Both the position numbers and the translations under genes were made by a program. The notes under the pieces are model-generated. The model was not told the origin of the DNA. It searched no databases and was given only the letters and a program-made list of their open reading frames with translations. A DNA stretch of 64,000 bases from Actinomycetes bacterium. GTDB taxonomy: Bacteria > Actinomycetota > Actinomycetes > Propionibacteriales > Propionibacteriaceae. The DNA lies in assembly GCA_023443125.1 (NCBI GenBank), contig JAEZVO010000065.1:1-64000 (forward strand). Direction: 5' to 3'. This document shows, piece by piece, positions 8,450 to 17,608 of the stretch (position 1 is the first letter of the stretch; each line of letters begins with the position of its first letter).

Positions 8450-10201
8450 CAGGCTCGGCTGATCCTGAGCGTTGCCACCTGGAATGGACGCAGGGCGAGC
8501 GTCGCCTGCGAACCCTCGACACGCTGCACGACGCTGGGTGCCACCTGCTGCTGATCCGAGGTGCCCAGCGGCACCTCCAGCAGATCCGTCTCGACGATGC
8601 TCGTCGCCGCAAAGCTGGTTGTCAGCGTGGCTTCGGCGCGCTTGCCGTAGGGCTCGTACAGCCGCACGACCACATCGCCGGAGCCATCTTCCGCCAGCTT
8701 CACCGCCTCGACGGCGACCCCACCGTCGGCGGTGATGAGCGGCGCCACCTCGCCGCCAGCCACAACGCGCGGCGTGTGGTTGGCGAGGTAGCCGTCGGCC
8801 ACCGCGTCTTCCACGTCTCCGCCGGGGCGGAGCGTGAACCGGAAGGTGTGTTCGCCGATGTCAGCGCGCGGATCGGGGTATCGCGGGCCTTTCAACAGCG
8901 ACGCGCGAACGCTGGTGTAGGTGCCGCCGTCGGCGCGGGCTTCGCGCTGGAAATCCCAACCGTAGGTGCGCTCGTTCGCGATCGCCACGCCGTAGCCCGG
9001 CTCGCCGACCTGCACGAAGCGGTGCGCGTGCACCTCGAAACGCTGAGCGTCCCACGATGTGTTCGTGTGCGTCGGGCGGGTGATGTGGCCCATCTGAATC
9101 TCGCAGCGCGCCTCGTCGCTGTGCACATCGACGGGCCACACCAGCTTCAGGAGGGCATCGCGCTCGTGCCAGTCGACGTCCACCTCGACGTGCAGCCGCC
9201 CGTCGCCGGGCGCGAGGGTGAGGCGCTGCGTCGCGGTGGAATCGTGGAACGCGTAGCGCACCTCCACGCCGCGCTCGATGGCGACGACCTCGCTCGCATC
9301 GAGGGTTTCGCAGGTATTCAGCGAAGCCAGGTCGATGTCCCACGCGTCCCACGCGTTCGGGAAATCCGGGTGCAGCTGCAGCAGCGAGCCGCGCGTGCCC
9401 ACGGGCAGCACCTCGCGCGAGCGCTCCTTGTCGAACAGCGACGTGACACCGCCGCGCCCGTCCACCGTCACCCGGAGCGAGGCACCGTCGACGACGAAAC
9501 CGTCGCCCTCTGCACGCACCTCGACGTCGCCGTCGGCCGGAGTCTTCGGGCAGTTGCGCGGCGGTCTCGTGGAGCGCCTCGATGTCGAGCGCGAGGGCGC
9601 GGACCTCGTCGTGGATGAGCTGCAGCTCCGCGGTGCGCAGGGTGTGGATGGGTGCGGAGCCGGCGCCGGCCTTGGTGCCGCGCTCGGTTTCGAGGAAGGG
9701 CGGGGAGTCGAGCATGACCGGGTTCGCCGCGGCCTCGACGAAGAACTCGAAGCGGCCATCGTCGTCGCATTCAATCGGCACCCACTGGTTGCGGGGGTTG
9801 AGGCCCTTGATGACGGTGCCGTCGGGGCGCACCACGAGGCCCTCGCAGGTGAAGCCGGGTCCGCCGACGGCGCCGAGGTCGACGGCGGCCTCGATGTAGG
9901 CGTTGCGGTAGTCGCTCGGCACCTGGCCGCGGAAGCGCATCCATGTGGTGCCCCAGGCCGGACCCCACTCGTCGCCGACGGCGGCGGGCTCATAGGTGAG
10001 GCGGAGGGCTTCGTCGATGGAGATGGGTTCGCCCTGTCCGACAGCGCCGGGCGCGGCGGCGTGGCCAGTGGCGTCGTCGGGGTCGGTGAGGGGGGCGAAG
10101 GCTACTTCGAGGTCTGCGATCTTCTGTGCGCTGGCTGACCAGATCTTGTCTGCCAGGTGGCGATGCACGCGGCCGTCGAGCACAGGTCCGTGGTCATGCA
10201 T
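8449..10201 (-). pseudogene. GH38 alpha-mannosidase with the catalytic domain deleted
   Basis: The first about 220 residues (start MHDHGPVLD at 10201) match the N-terminal domain of bacterial GH38 alpha-mannosidases (WGPAWGTTWMRFRGQVP, CEGLVVRPDGTVIKGLNPRNQW, EAAANPVMLDSPPF). Near 9540 this frame continues as nonsense while another frame begins as the C-terminal domain (FVVDGASLRVTVDGRG, LLQLHPDFPNAWDAWDIDL) and runs to 8449. The whole catalytic barrel, normally several hundred residues between these parts, is absent. So the gene has a large internal deletion plus a frameshift at the joint and cannot be an active mannosidase. Both remaining parts are otherwise well preserved, which suggests a recent event. 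Confidence 0.9.
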
Positions 10202-10317
10202 GCGGTTCTGCTCCGCGACCTGTAGGCAACAGTGCTGTAGTAACCATCCTTGCGCACAGCGCAACCCCCAGCGAACCCACCCTCCCGCTGGCGCTGGGTG
10301 GGAGTATCTCGCGCTAC

Positions 10318-10396
10318 CTAACCCGATATCCACATTCGTTTGCGAAAACGGGCGTTTTTGGGCGATTTCGGCAAACGAATGTGGATATCGGGTTAG
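10318..10396. repeat. Large palindrome family B, copy 1
   Basis: Perfect 26-bp arms (10318-10343 and 10371-10396) surround a 27-base centre. A second copy is at 17482-17564. It occupies the 316-base space between the GH38 pseudogene start and larE, which must also hold the larE promoter; nothing else was recognised there. Confidence 0.95.
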
Positions 10397-10517
10397 CTCG
10401 GCGTGCGTATCCCTCCCGCAGGCGGCCGCTTGGCAACTCTTGGCAACCTGGCGACGTGGGCACGTAGACTCTGATCGAATCGAACGTATCGGCCACTGTC
10501 TTCAAAGGAGCATGCAC

Positions 10518-11396
10518 GTGCCGTCCACCACCACGTCCCCTCTTCAGGCCTTGCCAGCGCCACTTCGGGCGAAGGTCGACGACGTGGTGCGCCAACTGCG
10601 TGCGGCCGCCGGCGATACGGGGCGCATCGGGGTGGCGTATTCCGGCGGTGTCGACTCAGCCACATTGGCTGCGCTCACAGCGGAAGCCGTCGGGCGAGAG
10701 CGAACCGTGCTCCTGTTAGCGGTGTCGCCGTCGCTGGCTCGTCGAGAGCGACGGCTCGCCCACGCTCAGGCGGCAACGCTCGGGCTGGAACTCGTCGAAG
10801 TGGCCACCCACGAGCTCGACAACCCCAGCTACACCGCGAACCCCGTCGATCGCTGCTACCACTGCAAGGACGAGCTGTTCACGCTTATCGAGGACGCGGA
10901 GGCGGCGCGGCTTGGGCTCGCCGTCGTCGCGTACGGTGAGAACGCGGACGACACGCAGCGTGTGGATCGGCCGGGCGCGCGCGCTGCGCGGGAGCACGCC
11001 GTCGCGCATCCGCTCGCTGACGCGGGCGCGACGAAGGAGGACATCCGCGCCATCGCGCGCGCGTTTGGCCTGGCCAGCGCCGATAAGCCAGCTGCGCCGT
11101 GCCTCGCGAGCCGCATCCCGCACGGCGAGGAGGTGACCGCCGCCAAGCTCGACCAGATCGACGCCGCGGAGGACGCCGTGCTCGCCGCCGGCTTCACCGA
11201 CTGCCGCGTGCGCCACCACGGCACCGTGGCCCGCGTCGAGGTGCCGGCCGATGAGCTGGGGCGCCTCGCCGACACCGAACTGCGCCGGGCGCTCGTCAAC
11301 GGAGTACGTGCGGCGGGGTTCGCACACGTCGCGGTCGACCTCGAGGGCATCCGTTCCGGCGCCTTCACCCTCCAGCTCATGGATGCACCGCGATGA
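10518..11396 (+). CDS. larE: LarE, sulfur transferase for nickel-pincer cofactor
   Basis: LarE is a PP-loop ATPase that converts the carboxylated pyridinium mononucleotide to its dithio form. The PP-loop SGGVDSATLA is clear, as is the segment PCLASRIPHGE, whose Cys is the position that donates sulfur in characterised LarE. A second pair, CYHCKDELF, is also present. The Shine-Dalgarno AAAGGAG at 10504-10510 favours the GTG at 10518 (spacing 7) over the ATG at 10512 (spacing 1). It overlaps larB by four bases. Confidence 0.93.
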   Translation: MPSTTTSPLQALPAPLRAKVDDVVRQLRAAAGDTGRIGVAYSGGVDSATLAALTAEAVGRERTVLLLAVSPSLARRERRLAHAQAATLGLELVEVATHELDNPSYTANPVDRCYHCKDELFTLIEDAEAARLGLAVVAYGENADDTQRVDRPGARAAREHAVAHPLADAGATKEDIRAIARAFGLASADKPAAPCLASRIPHGEEVTAAKLDQIDAAEDAVLAAGFTDCRVRHHGTVARVEVPADELGRLADTELRRALVNGVRAAGFAHVAVDLEGIRSGAFTLQLMDAPR

Positions 11397-12076
11397 ACGA
11401 CGTTGCCAACATCGATTTCGAGCGCTTTGCCCGACGTGGCTACCCCGAAGCGGTGCTGTGCCAGGGGAAGACGCCCGCCCAGGTGGCGCAGATCGCAGCG
11501 GACTGGCACCGTCGCGCCTCCGACGGCGCCTCGCTCGGCACGCTCCTCTTCACCCGTGTCGAACCCGCGCACGCCAGGGTGATCCTCGACGAGTTCCCCA
11601 CGGCACACCATGACGAGACCGCGCGCATCGTCGCTTGGCCGCCCGAGCCGCCCACCCCCACTGGCGGGCGCGTGACGGTGGTGTGCGCGGGCACGTCGGA
11701 TCTCCCGGTCGCCCGCGAGGCCGCGCTCACCGCCCGCTTCCTCGGGCGCGAGGTGACCGAGATCGTCGACGTCGGCGTCGCAGGCCTGCACCGCATCCTG
11801 GCTAGGCGCGATGAGCTAGAAACGGCCGACGTCATCGTCGCGGTCGCGGGCATGGACGCGGCGCTGGTGCCCGTCGTCGCGGGGCTGGCGCGCTGCCCCG
11901 TCGTCGCCTGCCCCACCTCCACCGGCTACGGCGCCGCCTTCGACGGCGTGGCCGCCCTCCTCTCGATGCTCAACGCCTGCGCGCCTGGGGTTGGCGTCGT
12001 CAACATCGACAACGGCTACGGCGCCGGCCACCTGGCCGCGCAGATCACCGCCCGTAAGGAGTTCCCGCATGCATGA
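11393..12076 (+). CDS. larB: LarB, NaAD carboxylase/hydrolase
   Basis: LarB carboxylates the pyridinium ring of nicotinic acid adenine dinucleotide and cleaves the phosphoanhydride, the first step to the nickel-pincer nucleotide. The 227-residue protein has the PurE-like core expected of the family (VTVVCAGTSDLPVAREAA, then PVVACPTSTGYGAAFDG and NIDNGYGAGHLAAQI). It begins four bases inside larE (ATGA) and its last eight bases overlap larC, so the three genes form one tightly coupled unit. Confidence 0.94.
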   Translation: MNDVANIDFERFARRGYPEAVLCQGKTPAQVAQIAADWHRRASDGASLGTLLFTRVEPAHARVILDEFPTAHHDETARIVAWPPEPPTPTGGRVTVVCAGTSDLPVAREAALTARFLGREVTEIVDVGVAGLHRILARRDELETADVIVAVAGMDAALVPVVAGLARCPVVACPTSTGYGAAFDGVAALLSMLNACAPGVGVVNIDNGYGAGHLAAQITARKEFPHA

Positions 12077-13415
12077 CATCACCGCCGGCGGCCACCATCA
12101 CCACCACGTGACAACGGCAGATGGCGCCCAGGTGCCCGAAGGCACCCGCATCGAGCCCGGCGCGCTGTGGCAGCCCACCGCACCCGCAAACGCGCGGCTG
12201 TGGCTGGACGTCTCCCAGGGTGCCGCGGGCGACATGCTGCTCGCCGCACTCATCGACGCCGGCGCCGACGCGGCGAGTGTGGCGGCGGTGCTGGAGCTCA
12301 TCGCGCCGGGCAAGCTGCACCTCCAGCAGCGGTGTGTGGAGCGCGGGCCGTTCGCCGCGTGCAAGGTGGACGTGATCGCCGACGAGCCCAACCCACCGGT
12401 GCGGCATCTCGCTGATGTCGAGGCCATGCTCGCCGTCGAGGGCGTGCCGGAGGCGACGCGCTCCCTCGCCCTCAGCGCCTTCCGCCTGCTGGCCGAGGCC
12501 GAGGCGCACGTGCACGGCATGTCCGTCGAGGATGTGCACTTCCACGAGGTGGGGGCGCTCGATTCCATCGGCGACATCGTCGGCGTCGCGGAGGCGGTGC
12601 GCACGCTGCAGGTGACGCGGGCGTCGTGCTCGACGGTGGCCGTCGGCGCTGGTCACGTGCACACCCAGCACGGCAACCTGAGCGTGCCGCCGCCGGCGGT
12701 GCTGCAGCTCGCGGTGGGCTGGGACATCGAGGCCGGCGGGCCGGAGGACGTCGGCGAGCTGTGCACCCCCACCGGGCTCGCGCTGCTGCGGGCCATGTGC
12801 GCGGAGCAGGAAACGTTGCCGCGCATGCGGGTGGCCGCGGTGGGTGTCGGGGCAGGTACCAGGGTGCGCCAAGACCGCGCCGGCGTGCTGCGGGCACTCA
12901 TCGGGCGCGGAGGGGGCGACGTCGGGGCTGGGGAGGTGCAGGAGATCTCGGCGAACGTCGACGACCTCGACCCCCGCCTGTGGCCCGACGTGCTGCACCG
13001 GCTCCTCGACGCCGGGGCGCTCGACGCGTGGCTCACCCCCGTCGTGATGAAGAAGGGGCGCCCAGCGCACGTCGTAACGGCACTCGCGACGCCCGACCGT
13101 GCGCAGCAGGTGGCCGACGTGCTCCTCGTGCACACGTCGACCCTCGGCGTGCGCACGTCCGCCCCGCTCACCCGGCGGGTGCTCCGTCGGGGATGGGTGT
13201 CGGTGAATGTGGAGGGCCACGAGGTGCGCATCAAGATCGCCGGCGAGCTGGAAGCCACCGCGATTGCCCAAGCCACGCCTGAGTTCGTCGACGTTGCAGC
13301 CCTCGCCGCGGCGCTCGACGTGCCGCAGCGGGTGGCGCTCACGCGGGCGCAGGCGGCGGCCTGGGAGGCGGGGCTCAGGCCTGGTGCGGCGTGGCCGGAG
13401 GCGGCCGATGAGTGA
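12069..13415 (+). CDS. larC: LarC, nickel insertase
   Basis: LarC inserts nickel into the pincer nucleotide. This is a single 448-residue frame; in Lactiplantibacillus the gene is split into larC1/larC2 and needs frameshifting, which is not the case here. Visible features are the N-terminal LWLDVSQGAAGDMLLAALID segment, VHFHEVGALDSIGDIVG, and a C-terminal domain with VVMKKGRPAH. Near the N-terminus there is a run of five His, a plausible metal-handling stretch. It overlaps both larB (8 bases) and the lacI-type gene (8 bases). Confidence 0.94.
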   Translation: MHDITAGGHHHHHVTTADGAQVPEGTRIEPGALWQPTAPANARLWLDVSQGAAGDMLLAALIDAGADAASVAAVLELIAPGKLHLQQRCVERGPFAACKVDVIADEPNPPVRHLADVEAMLAVEGVPEATRSLALSAFRLLAEAEAHVHGMSVEDVHFHEVGALDSIGDIVGVAEAVRTLQVTRASCSTVAVGAGHVHTQHGNLSVPPPAVLQLAVGWDIEAGGPEDVGELCTPTGLALLRAMCAEQETLPRMRVAAVGVGAGTRVRQDRAGVLRALIGRGGGDVGAGEVQEISANVDDLDPRLWPDVLHRLLDAGALDAWLTPVVMKKGRPAHVVTALATPDRAQQVADVLLVHTSTLGVRTSAPLTRRVLRRGWVSVNVEGHEVRIKIAGELEATAIAQATPEFVDVAALAAALDVPQRVALTRAQAAAWEAGLRPGAAWPEAADE

Positions 13416-14433
13416 CGCCCAGCCCGAGCGCAAGCGGCGCAAGCGGGTGACGATCTACGACATCGCGGAGGCGGCGGGGGTGGCGCCATCGACGGTGTCG
13501 CGCACCTTCGCGCGCCCCGGCAGGGTAGGCGCGGAGACTGCCGAACACGTTCGCGCCACCGCGCGGCGGCTCGGCTACCGGGAGCGGCCCGTCGCGCGCG
13601 GCTACGGCGACACGTCGCACAAGATGCTGGGGATCGTCGTCGCCGATGCCGCGAACCCGGTGTTTGCGCACATCATGAAGGGGTTCCAGCTGGAGGCGGC
13701 GCGCCACGGTTACTCGGTGCTGCTGCTCGACACGCAGGAGGACCCCCAAGTGGAACGCCAGGAAATCGACCGCCTCGCACCGCTCGTCGACGGGCTGGCG
13801 CTCGGCGCGTCGAGACTGAGCGACTCCGCGATCATGCAGATCGTGAAGGTTCGACCAGTGGTGAGTGTGAACCGGGTGATCGCGGGGCTGCCATCGGTGG
13901 TCGCCGACACCACCCGTGGCATGCGCGAGGCCGTCACTCACCTCGCTGCGCTCGGGCACACCCGATTCACGTACCTGCCGGGGCCGGCGGCGTCATGGGC
14001 CGACGGTGTGCGCTGGCGGGGTATATCTGAGGCGTGCCACCAGTTGGACCTGGTGTGCCGCCGCGTGCAGCCGCAGCGCCCGTCGCTCGAGGGCGGGGTC
14101 GCCGCGTACCGTGAGTGGATGGACCACCGCAGTACCGCCGTCATCGCGTACAACGACATGATGGCCATCGGGTTCATGAAGGCTTGTCAACGTGATGGCC
14201 TGCTGGTGCCCGACGATGTGTCCGTCGTGGGTGTCGACAACTCCATCTCATCGGTGCTGACCACACCAACCCTCACCAGCGTGGCGCCGTCCACGTCGGA
14301 TATCGGCGTTCGCGCGGCCCGCGCCCTCATTTCGCAACTACAACACCGGTCGGCTCCGAGCGCGGAGACGATCGTCGTCCCCATGCAACTGCACAGCCGG
14401 GAGAGCACAGGCGCACCCGGTCACCGTCAATGA
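13408..14433 (+). CDS. LacI-family transcriptional regulator
   Basis: This 341-residue regulator has the LacI helix-turn-helix (VTIYDIAEAAGVAPSTVSRT) at residues 14-33 and a periplasmic-binding-protein-like sugar-sensing domain with GIVVADAANPVF and SVVGVDNSISSVLTTPTLTS. It starts inside larC and is followed after 15 bases by uxaC, so regulator, cofactor genes and hexuronate genes probably form one transcript. The likely ligand is a sugar acid. I searched by eye for an operator palindrome upstream of larE and uxaC and found none convincing. Confidence 0.92.
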   Translation: MSDAQPERKRRKRVTIYDIAEAAGVAPSTVSRTFARPGRVGAETAEHVRATARRLGYRERPVARGYGDTSHKMLGIVVADAANPVFAHIMKGFQLEAARHGYSVLLLDTQEDPQVERQEIDRLAPLVDGLALGASRLSDSAIMQIVKVRPVVSVNRVIAGLPSVVADTTRGMREAVTHLAALGHTRFTYLPGPAASWADGVRWRGISEACHQLDLVCRRVQPQRPSLEGGVAAYREWMDHRSTAVIAYNDMMAIGFMKACQRDGLLVPDDVSVVGVDNSISSVLTTPTLTSVAPSTSDIGVRAARALISQLQHRSAPSAETIVVPMQLHSRESTGAPGHRQ

Positions 14434-14448
14434 ATAGGAGCCCGAGCT

Positions 14449-15867
14449 ATGTCAACACCGCTGACCCTTCACCCCGACCGCCTCTTCCCCGCCGAGCCTT
14501 CCGTGCGCGCCATCGCCCGCGAGCTCTACGCGGAGGTGGCAGAGCTGCCCATCATCTCGCCGCACGGGCACGTGCCCGTCGAGTGGCTCGCGGACGATAC
14601 CCCGTTCACCGACCCGACGTCGCTGCTGCTCACCCCCGACCACTACACCAACCGCCTCCTGCACGCCGTCGCGGGCGTGGAGCTGGCGCAGCTCGGGGTG
14701 CCGGTGGGCAGCCCGATGTCGCCGGAGGCCGCGCGCGAGGCGTTCCGCGTCTTCTGCGCGAATTGGAAGGTGTTTCGCGGCACGCAGGTGCAATTCTGGT
14801 TCGAGAGCCAGTTCGTCGACGTGTTCGGCGTCGACGTGCGCCCGTCGGCCGAGTCGGCGGACGAGATCTACGACCACATCTCCGCTTGCCTCGCCCGCGA
14901 CGAGTACCGCCCGCGCGCGCTGTACCGTCGGTTCAACATTGCCTCGCTGGCTACCACCGATGACCCCTGCGACAGCCTCGACGGGCACCGCGCGCTCGTC
15001 GACGATCCGGACTGGGACGGGCGCGTGATGCCCACCTTCCGCCCCGACCGGTACCTCGAGCCCGCCCACGACGGGTTCGCCGCCCTCACTGCGGCGCTCG
15101 GCGAAGCGGCTGGGTTAGAGATCGGCAGCTACGCCGACCACGTCGAGGCCATGCGCAGGCGCCGGCAGTACTTCAAGGAGCACGGCGCGGTGTCGTCGGA
15201 CCACTCCCACCGCGACGCCCGCTGCGAGCGCGTCGACGACGCGGAGGCCGAGCGGTTGTTCGCGGCGGCGCTGGCCGGCCAGATCTCGCCCGCCGAGGGC
15301 GACGTGCTGCGTCGGCACATGGTGAATGACCAAGCCAGGCTGGCCTGCGAGGACGGGCTGGTGATGACGCTGCACCCGGCGGTGTTCCGCAACCACGACT
15401 CCGCCGCGCTCGCCCGCTACGGTGCCGACGTGGGCGGCGACGTGCCGCTGTCGGTGGAGTTCGCGTCGGCGCTGCACCCCATCCTCGACGCGTACGGCAA
15501 CGCCGACGGCTTCCAGCTCGTGGTGTTCACGATGGACGAGACGGTGTACTCGCGCGAGCTGGCGCCGCTGGCCGGGTGGTACCGCGGCATGTACGTCGGA
15601 GCGCCGTGGTGGTTCATCGACGAGAACGACGCCATGATGCGCTACCGCCGCGCGACGACGGGGTACGGCACGCTGCAGAAGGGGTCGGGATTCATCGACG
15701 ACACCCGCGCGTTCTGCTCCATCCCCGCCCGCCACGACGCCGCCCGCCGCGTCGACTGCGCGTTCCTCGCAGGGCTCGTTGCCGAGCACCGCCTCGCGCT
15801 CGACGAGGCCCGCGACACCGCCATCGACCTCGTCGTCACCCAGCCCCAGCGGGCGTTCAAGCTATGA
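14449..15867 (+). CDS. uxaC: Glucuronate/galacturonate isomerase
   Basis: UxaC isomerises D-glucuronate to D-fructuronate (or galacturonate to tagaturonate). The 472-residue length fits the family, and the diagnostic PIISPHGHVP near residue 35, TDDPCDSLDGH, GYGTLQKGSGFIDDTRAF and a C-terminal RRVDCAFLAGLV are seen. It follows the LacI gene by 15 bases with an AGGAG-like site just upstream of the start. Together with the UxuB-like enzyme and the KDG-type kinase this supplies part of a hexuronate pathway; mannonate dehydratase (UxuA) is missing from the window. Confidence 0.95.
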   Translation: MSTPLTLHPDRLFPAEPSVRAIARELYAEVAELPIISPHGHVPVEWLADDTPFTDPTSLLLTPDHYTNRLLHAVAGVELAQLGVPVGSPMSPEAAREAFRVFCANWKVFRGTQVQFWFESQFVDVFGVDVRPSAESADEIYDHISACLARDEYRPRALYRRFNIASLATTDDPCDSLDGHRALVDDPDWDGRVMPTFRPDRYLEPAHDGFAALTAALGEAAGLEIGSYADHVEAMRRRRQYFKEHGAVSSDHSHRDARCERVDDAEAERLFAAALAGQISPAEGDVLRRHMVNDQARLACEDGLVMTLHPAVFRNHDSAALARYGADVGGDVPLSVEFASALHPILDAYGNADGFQLVVFTMDETVYSRELAPLAGWYRGMYVGAPWWFIDENDAMMRYRRATTGYGTLQKGSGFIDDTRAFCSIPARHDAARRVDCAFLAGLVAEHRLALDEARDTAIDLVVTQPQRAFKL

Positions 15868-15937
15868 CGCTCTCCTCCCGTCTGCGGTTGAGTAGCCCCC
15901 TCCGCCGCCGGTGGTTGAGTCCCCCCTCTACCGCCGA

Positions 15938-16044
15938 TGGTTGAGTAGCGGCGAAGCCGCGTATCGAAACCACACGCCACCGATGGTTGAGTCTCCCCTC
16001 TACCCCCGATGGTTGAGTAGCGGCGAAGCCGCGTATCGAAACCA
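15938..16044. repeat. REP-like repeat family C, two direct copies
   Basis: Two identical 35-bp units (15938-15972 and 16010-16044) begin TGGTTGAGTAGCGGC and end GCGTATCGAAACCA; each can form a GCGGC/GCCGC hairpin. Shorter partial copies (GGTTGAGT) lie at about 15912 and 15984. They fill the space between uxaC and the next gene. More copies are at 32.5-32.8 kb. Confidence 0.93.
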
Positions 16045-16084
16045 TCCCCACACCAACCCCCGAGACCCCCAGGAAAGGAACACC

Positions 16085-17467
16085 ATGACCACCCTCACTC
16101 GTGCCACCCACGGCCGCCCCGCTGCTCCGGTGAAGATTGTGCACCTCGGGCTCGGCAACTTCATGCGCGCCCACCAGGCCTGGTACACCGAGCATGCCAC
16201 CGACGCCGACGCGTGGGGCATCGCCGCGTTCACCGGTCGGCGCCCCACTATGGCCGAGGTGCTTTCCCCGCAGGACGGGCTGTACACGCTCATCACGAAG
16301 GGGCCCGACGGTGACACGTTCGAGGTGATCTCCAGCATCTCCGCCGTGCATCCCGCCGACGATCTCGCCGCGCTCGTCGGCTACTTCACCTCCCCTGAGC
16401 TGGCCGTGGTGACCTCGACGGTCACCGAGGCCGGCTACTGCCGCCGCGACGACGGCGGCCTCGACGCCGAGCGCGACGACGTCGCGGCAGACCTCACCGC
16501 CGTGAGGGGGGCCGTCGGGGATGGGGTGGATGCGCTCGCCAGATTGCAGCTCGCAACGGCCCCGGTGCGGGTGACCGCGGCGCTGGCAGCCCGACGCGCG
16601 GCCGGGCTGGGTGGGCTCACCGTCTTGCCATGCGATAACCTCCCCGACAACGGCGCCGCCTTCGGGCGCGTCGTGCGCGACGCCGCGCTCGCCGTCGACG
16701 AGGAACTCGCGGCGTGGATCGACGAGCAGGTGTCGTTCGCGACGTGCATGGTCGACCGCATCACGCCCGCCACCACCGACGACGAGGTCGCCGCCGTCGA
16801 GAAGTCAGAGGGCTACCACGACGCGTCGCCTGTACCCACCGAGCCGTTCAGCGAATGGGTGATCGCGGGCGACTTCCCGGCCGGGCGGCCTGCGTGGGAG
16901 ACCGCGGGGGCGACGATCGTCGACGATGTGGAGCCCTACGAGCAGCGCAAGCTGTGGATGCTGAACGGGTCGCACTCGCTGATGGCATACGCCGGGCCGA
17001 TTCTGGGTTTGGAGACGGTGTGCGAGGGCATCAACGACCCGCGGTTGCGCGAGCTGGTGCAGCAGTGGTGGCGCGAGGCCGGGCCGGGGCTGAGCGTGGC
17101 GTGGGAAGAGTACGCGCAGGCTCTCACGGAGCGCTACGAGAACCCGAACATCCGGCATCTGTTGGCGCAGATCGCCGCCGACGGTTCGCAGAAAATTCCG
17201 GTGCGGATTGTGCCGACCCTGCAGCGCCTGCGCGCCGGGGGCGAGATGCCGACGGCGGCCGTCACCGCTGTCGCGGCGTGGCTGCTGCACCTGCGCGGCG
17301 AGGGCTCACCAGTCAAGGATGCCGCGGAAGATAAGGTGAAAGCCCTTGTCGGAGGCTCCTTGCGAGAGGATGCTGCCCGCGTGGTGGCCTTCGCTTCGCC
17401 CGACCTTGCCAGCGACGACGCCCTGATCGACGCCGTCGTCGAAGCCGCCGAGGGGCTGCTCGGCTAG
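16085..17467 (+). CDS. Mannitol dehydrogenase family, fructuronate reductase-like
   Basis: This 460-residue polyol/hexuronate dehydrogenase likely reduces D-fructuronate to D-mannonate with NADH. The N-terminal Rossmann motif KIVHLGLGNFMRAHQ, the LPCDNLPDNG segment and the family signature KLWMLNGSHSLMAY with its catalytic Lys/Asn are present. I chose the ATG at 16085; the frame is open back to 15911, but that stretch is encoded by the REP repeats. The partner enzyme UxaC is just upstream, supporting UxuB function over mannitol dehydrogenase. Confidence 0.88.
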   Translation: MTTLTRATHGRPAAPVKIVHLGLGNFMRAHQAWYTEHATDADAWGIAAFTGRRPTMAEVLSPQDGLYTLITKGPDGDTFEVISSISAVHPADDLAALVGYFTSPELAVVTSTVTEAGYCRRDDGGLDAERDDVAADLTAVRGAVGDGVDALARLQLATAPVRVTAALAARRAAGLGGLTVLPCDNLPDNGAAFGRVVRDAALAVDEELAAWIDEQVSFATCMVDRITPATTDDEVAAVEKSEGYHDASPVPTEPFSEWVIAGDFPAGRPAWETAGATIVDDVEPYEQRKLWMLNGSHSLMAYAGPILGLETVCEGINDPRLRELVQQWWREAGPGLSVAWEEYAQALTERYENPNIRHLLAQIAADGSQKIPVRIVPTLQRLRAGGEMPTAAVTAVAAWLLHLRGEGSPVKDAAEDKVKALVGGSLREDAARVVAFASPDLASDDALIDAVVEAAEGLLG

Positions 17468-17481
17468 GGGTCTCCGCGCCA

Positions 17482-17564
17482 AGCTAACCCGATATCCACA
17501 CGCGTTTGCTAAATAGGCCCAAAATCGGCGATCTGAGCAAACGAATGTGGATATCGGGTTAGCT
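17482..17564. repeat. Large palindrome family B, copy 2
   Basis: Arms 17482-17510 and 17536-17564 pair over 29 bases with two mismatches (ACGCG against ATTCG). The right arm is identical to that of copy 1 at 10318-10396, while the central sequence has diverged. It lies between the dehydrogenase and hydrolase genes. Confidence 0.93.
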
Positions 17565-17608
17565 GAGGTCTGCGCACATGCGTCGGCGCGGGGTAGTACC
17601 GTCGGTGT

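Noticed and set aside
15938..16044. CRISPR-like array
   Set aside because: Only two full units, the spacer is itself repeat-like, and no cas genes are present; these are REP-type elements.
15911..16084. N-terminal extension of the fructuronate reductase-like gene
   Set aside because: The extra residues are translated from two REP-like repeats and precede a good ATG with a ribosome site (AGGAAAGG) at 16085.
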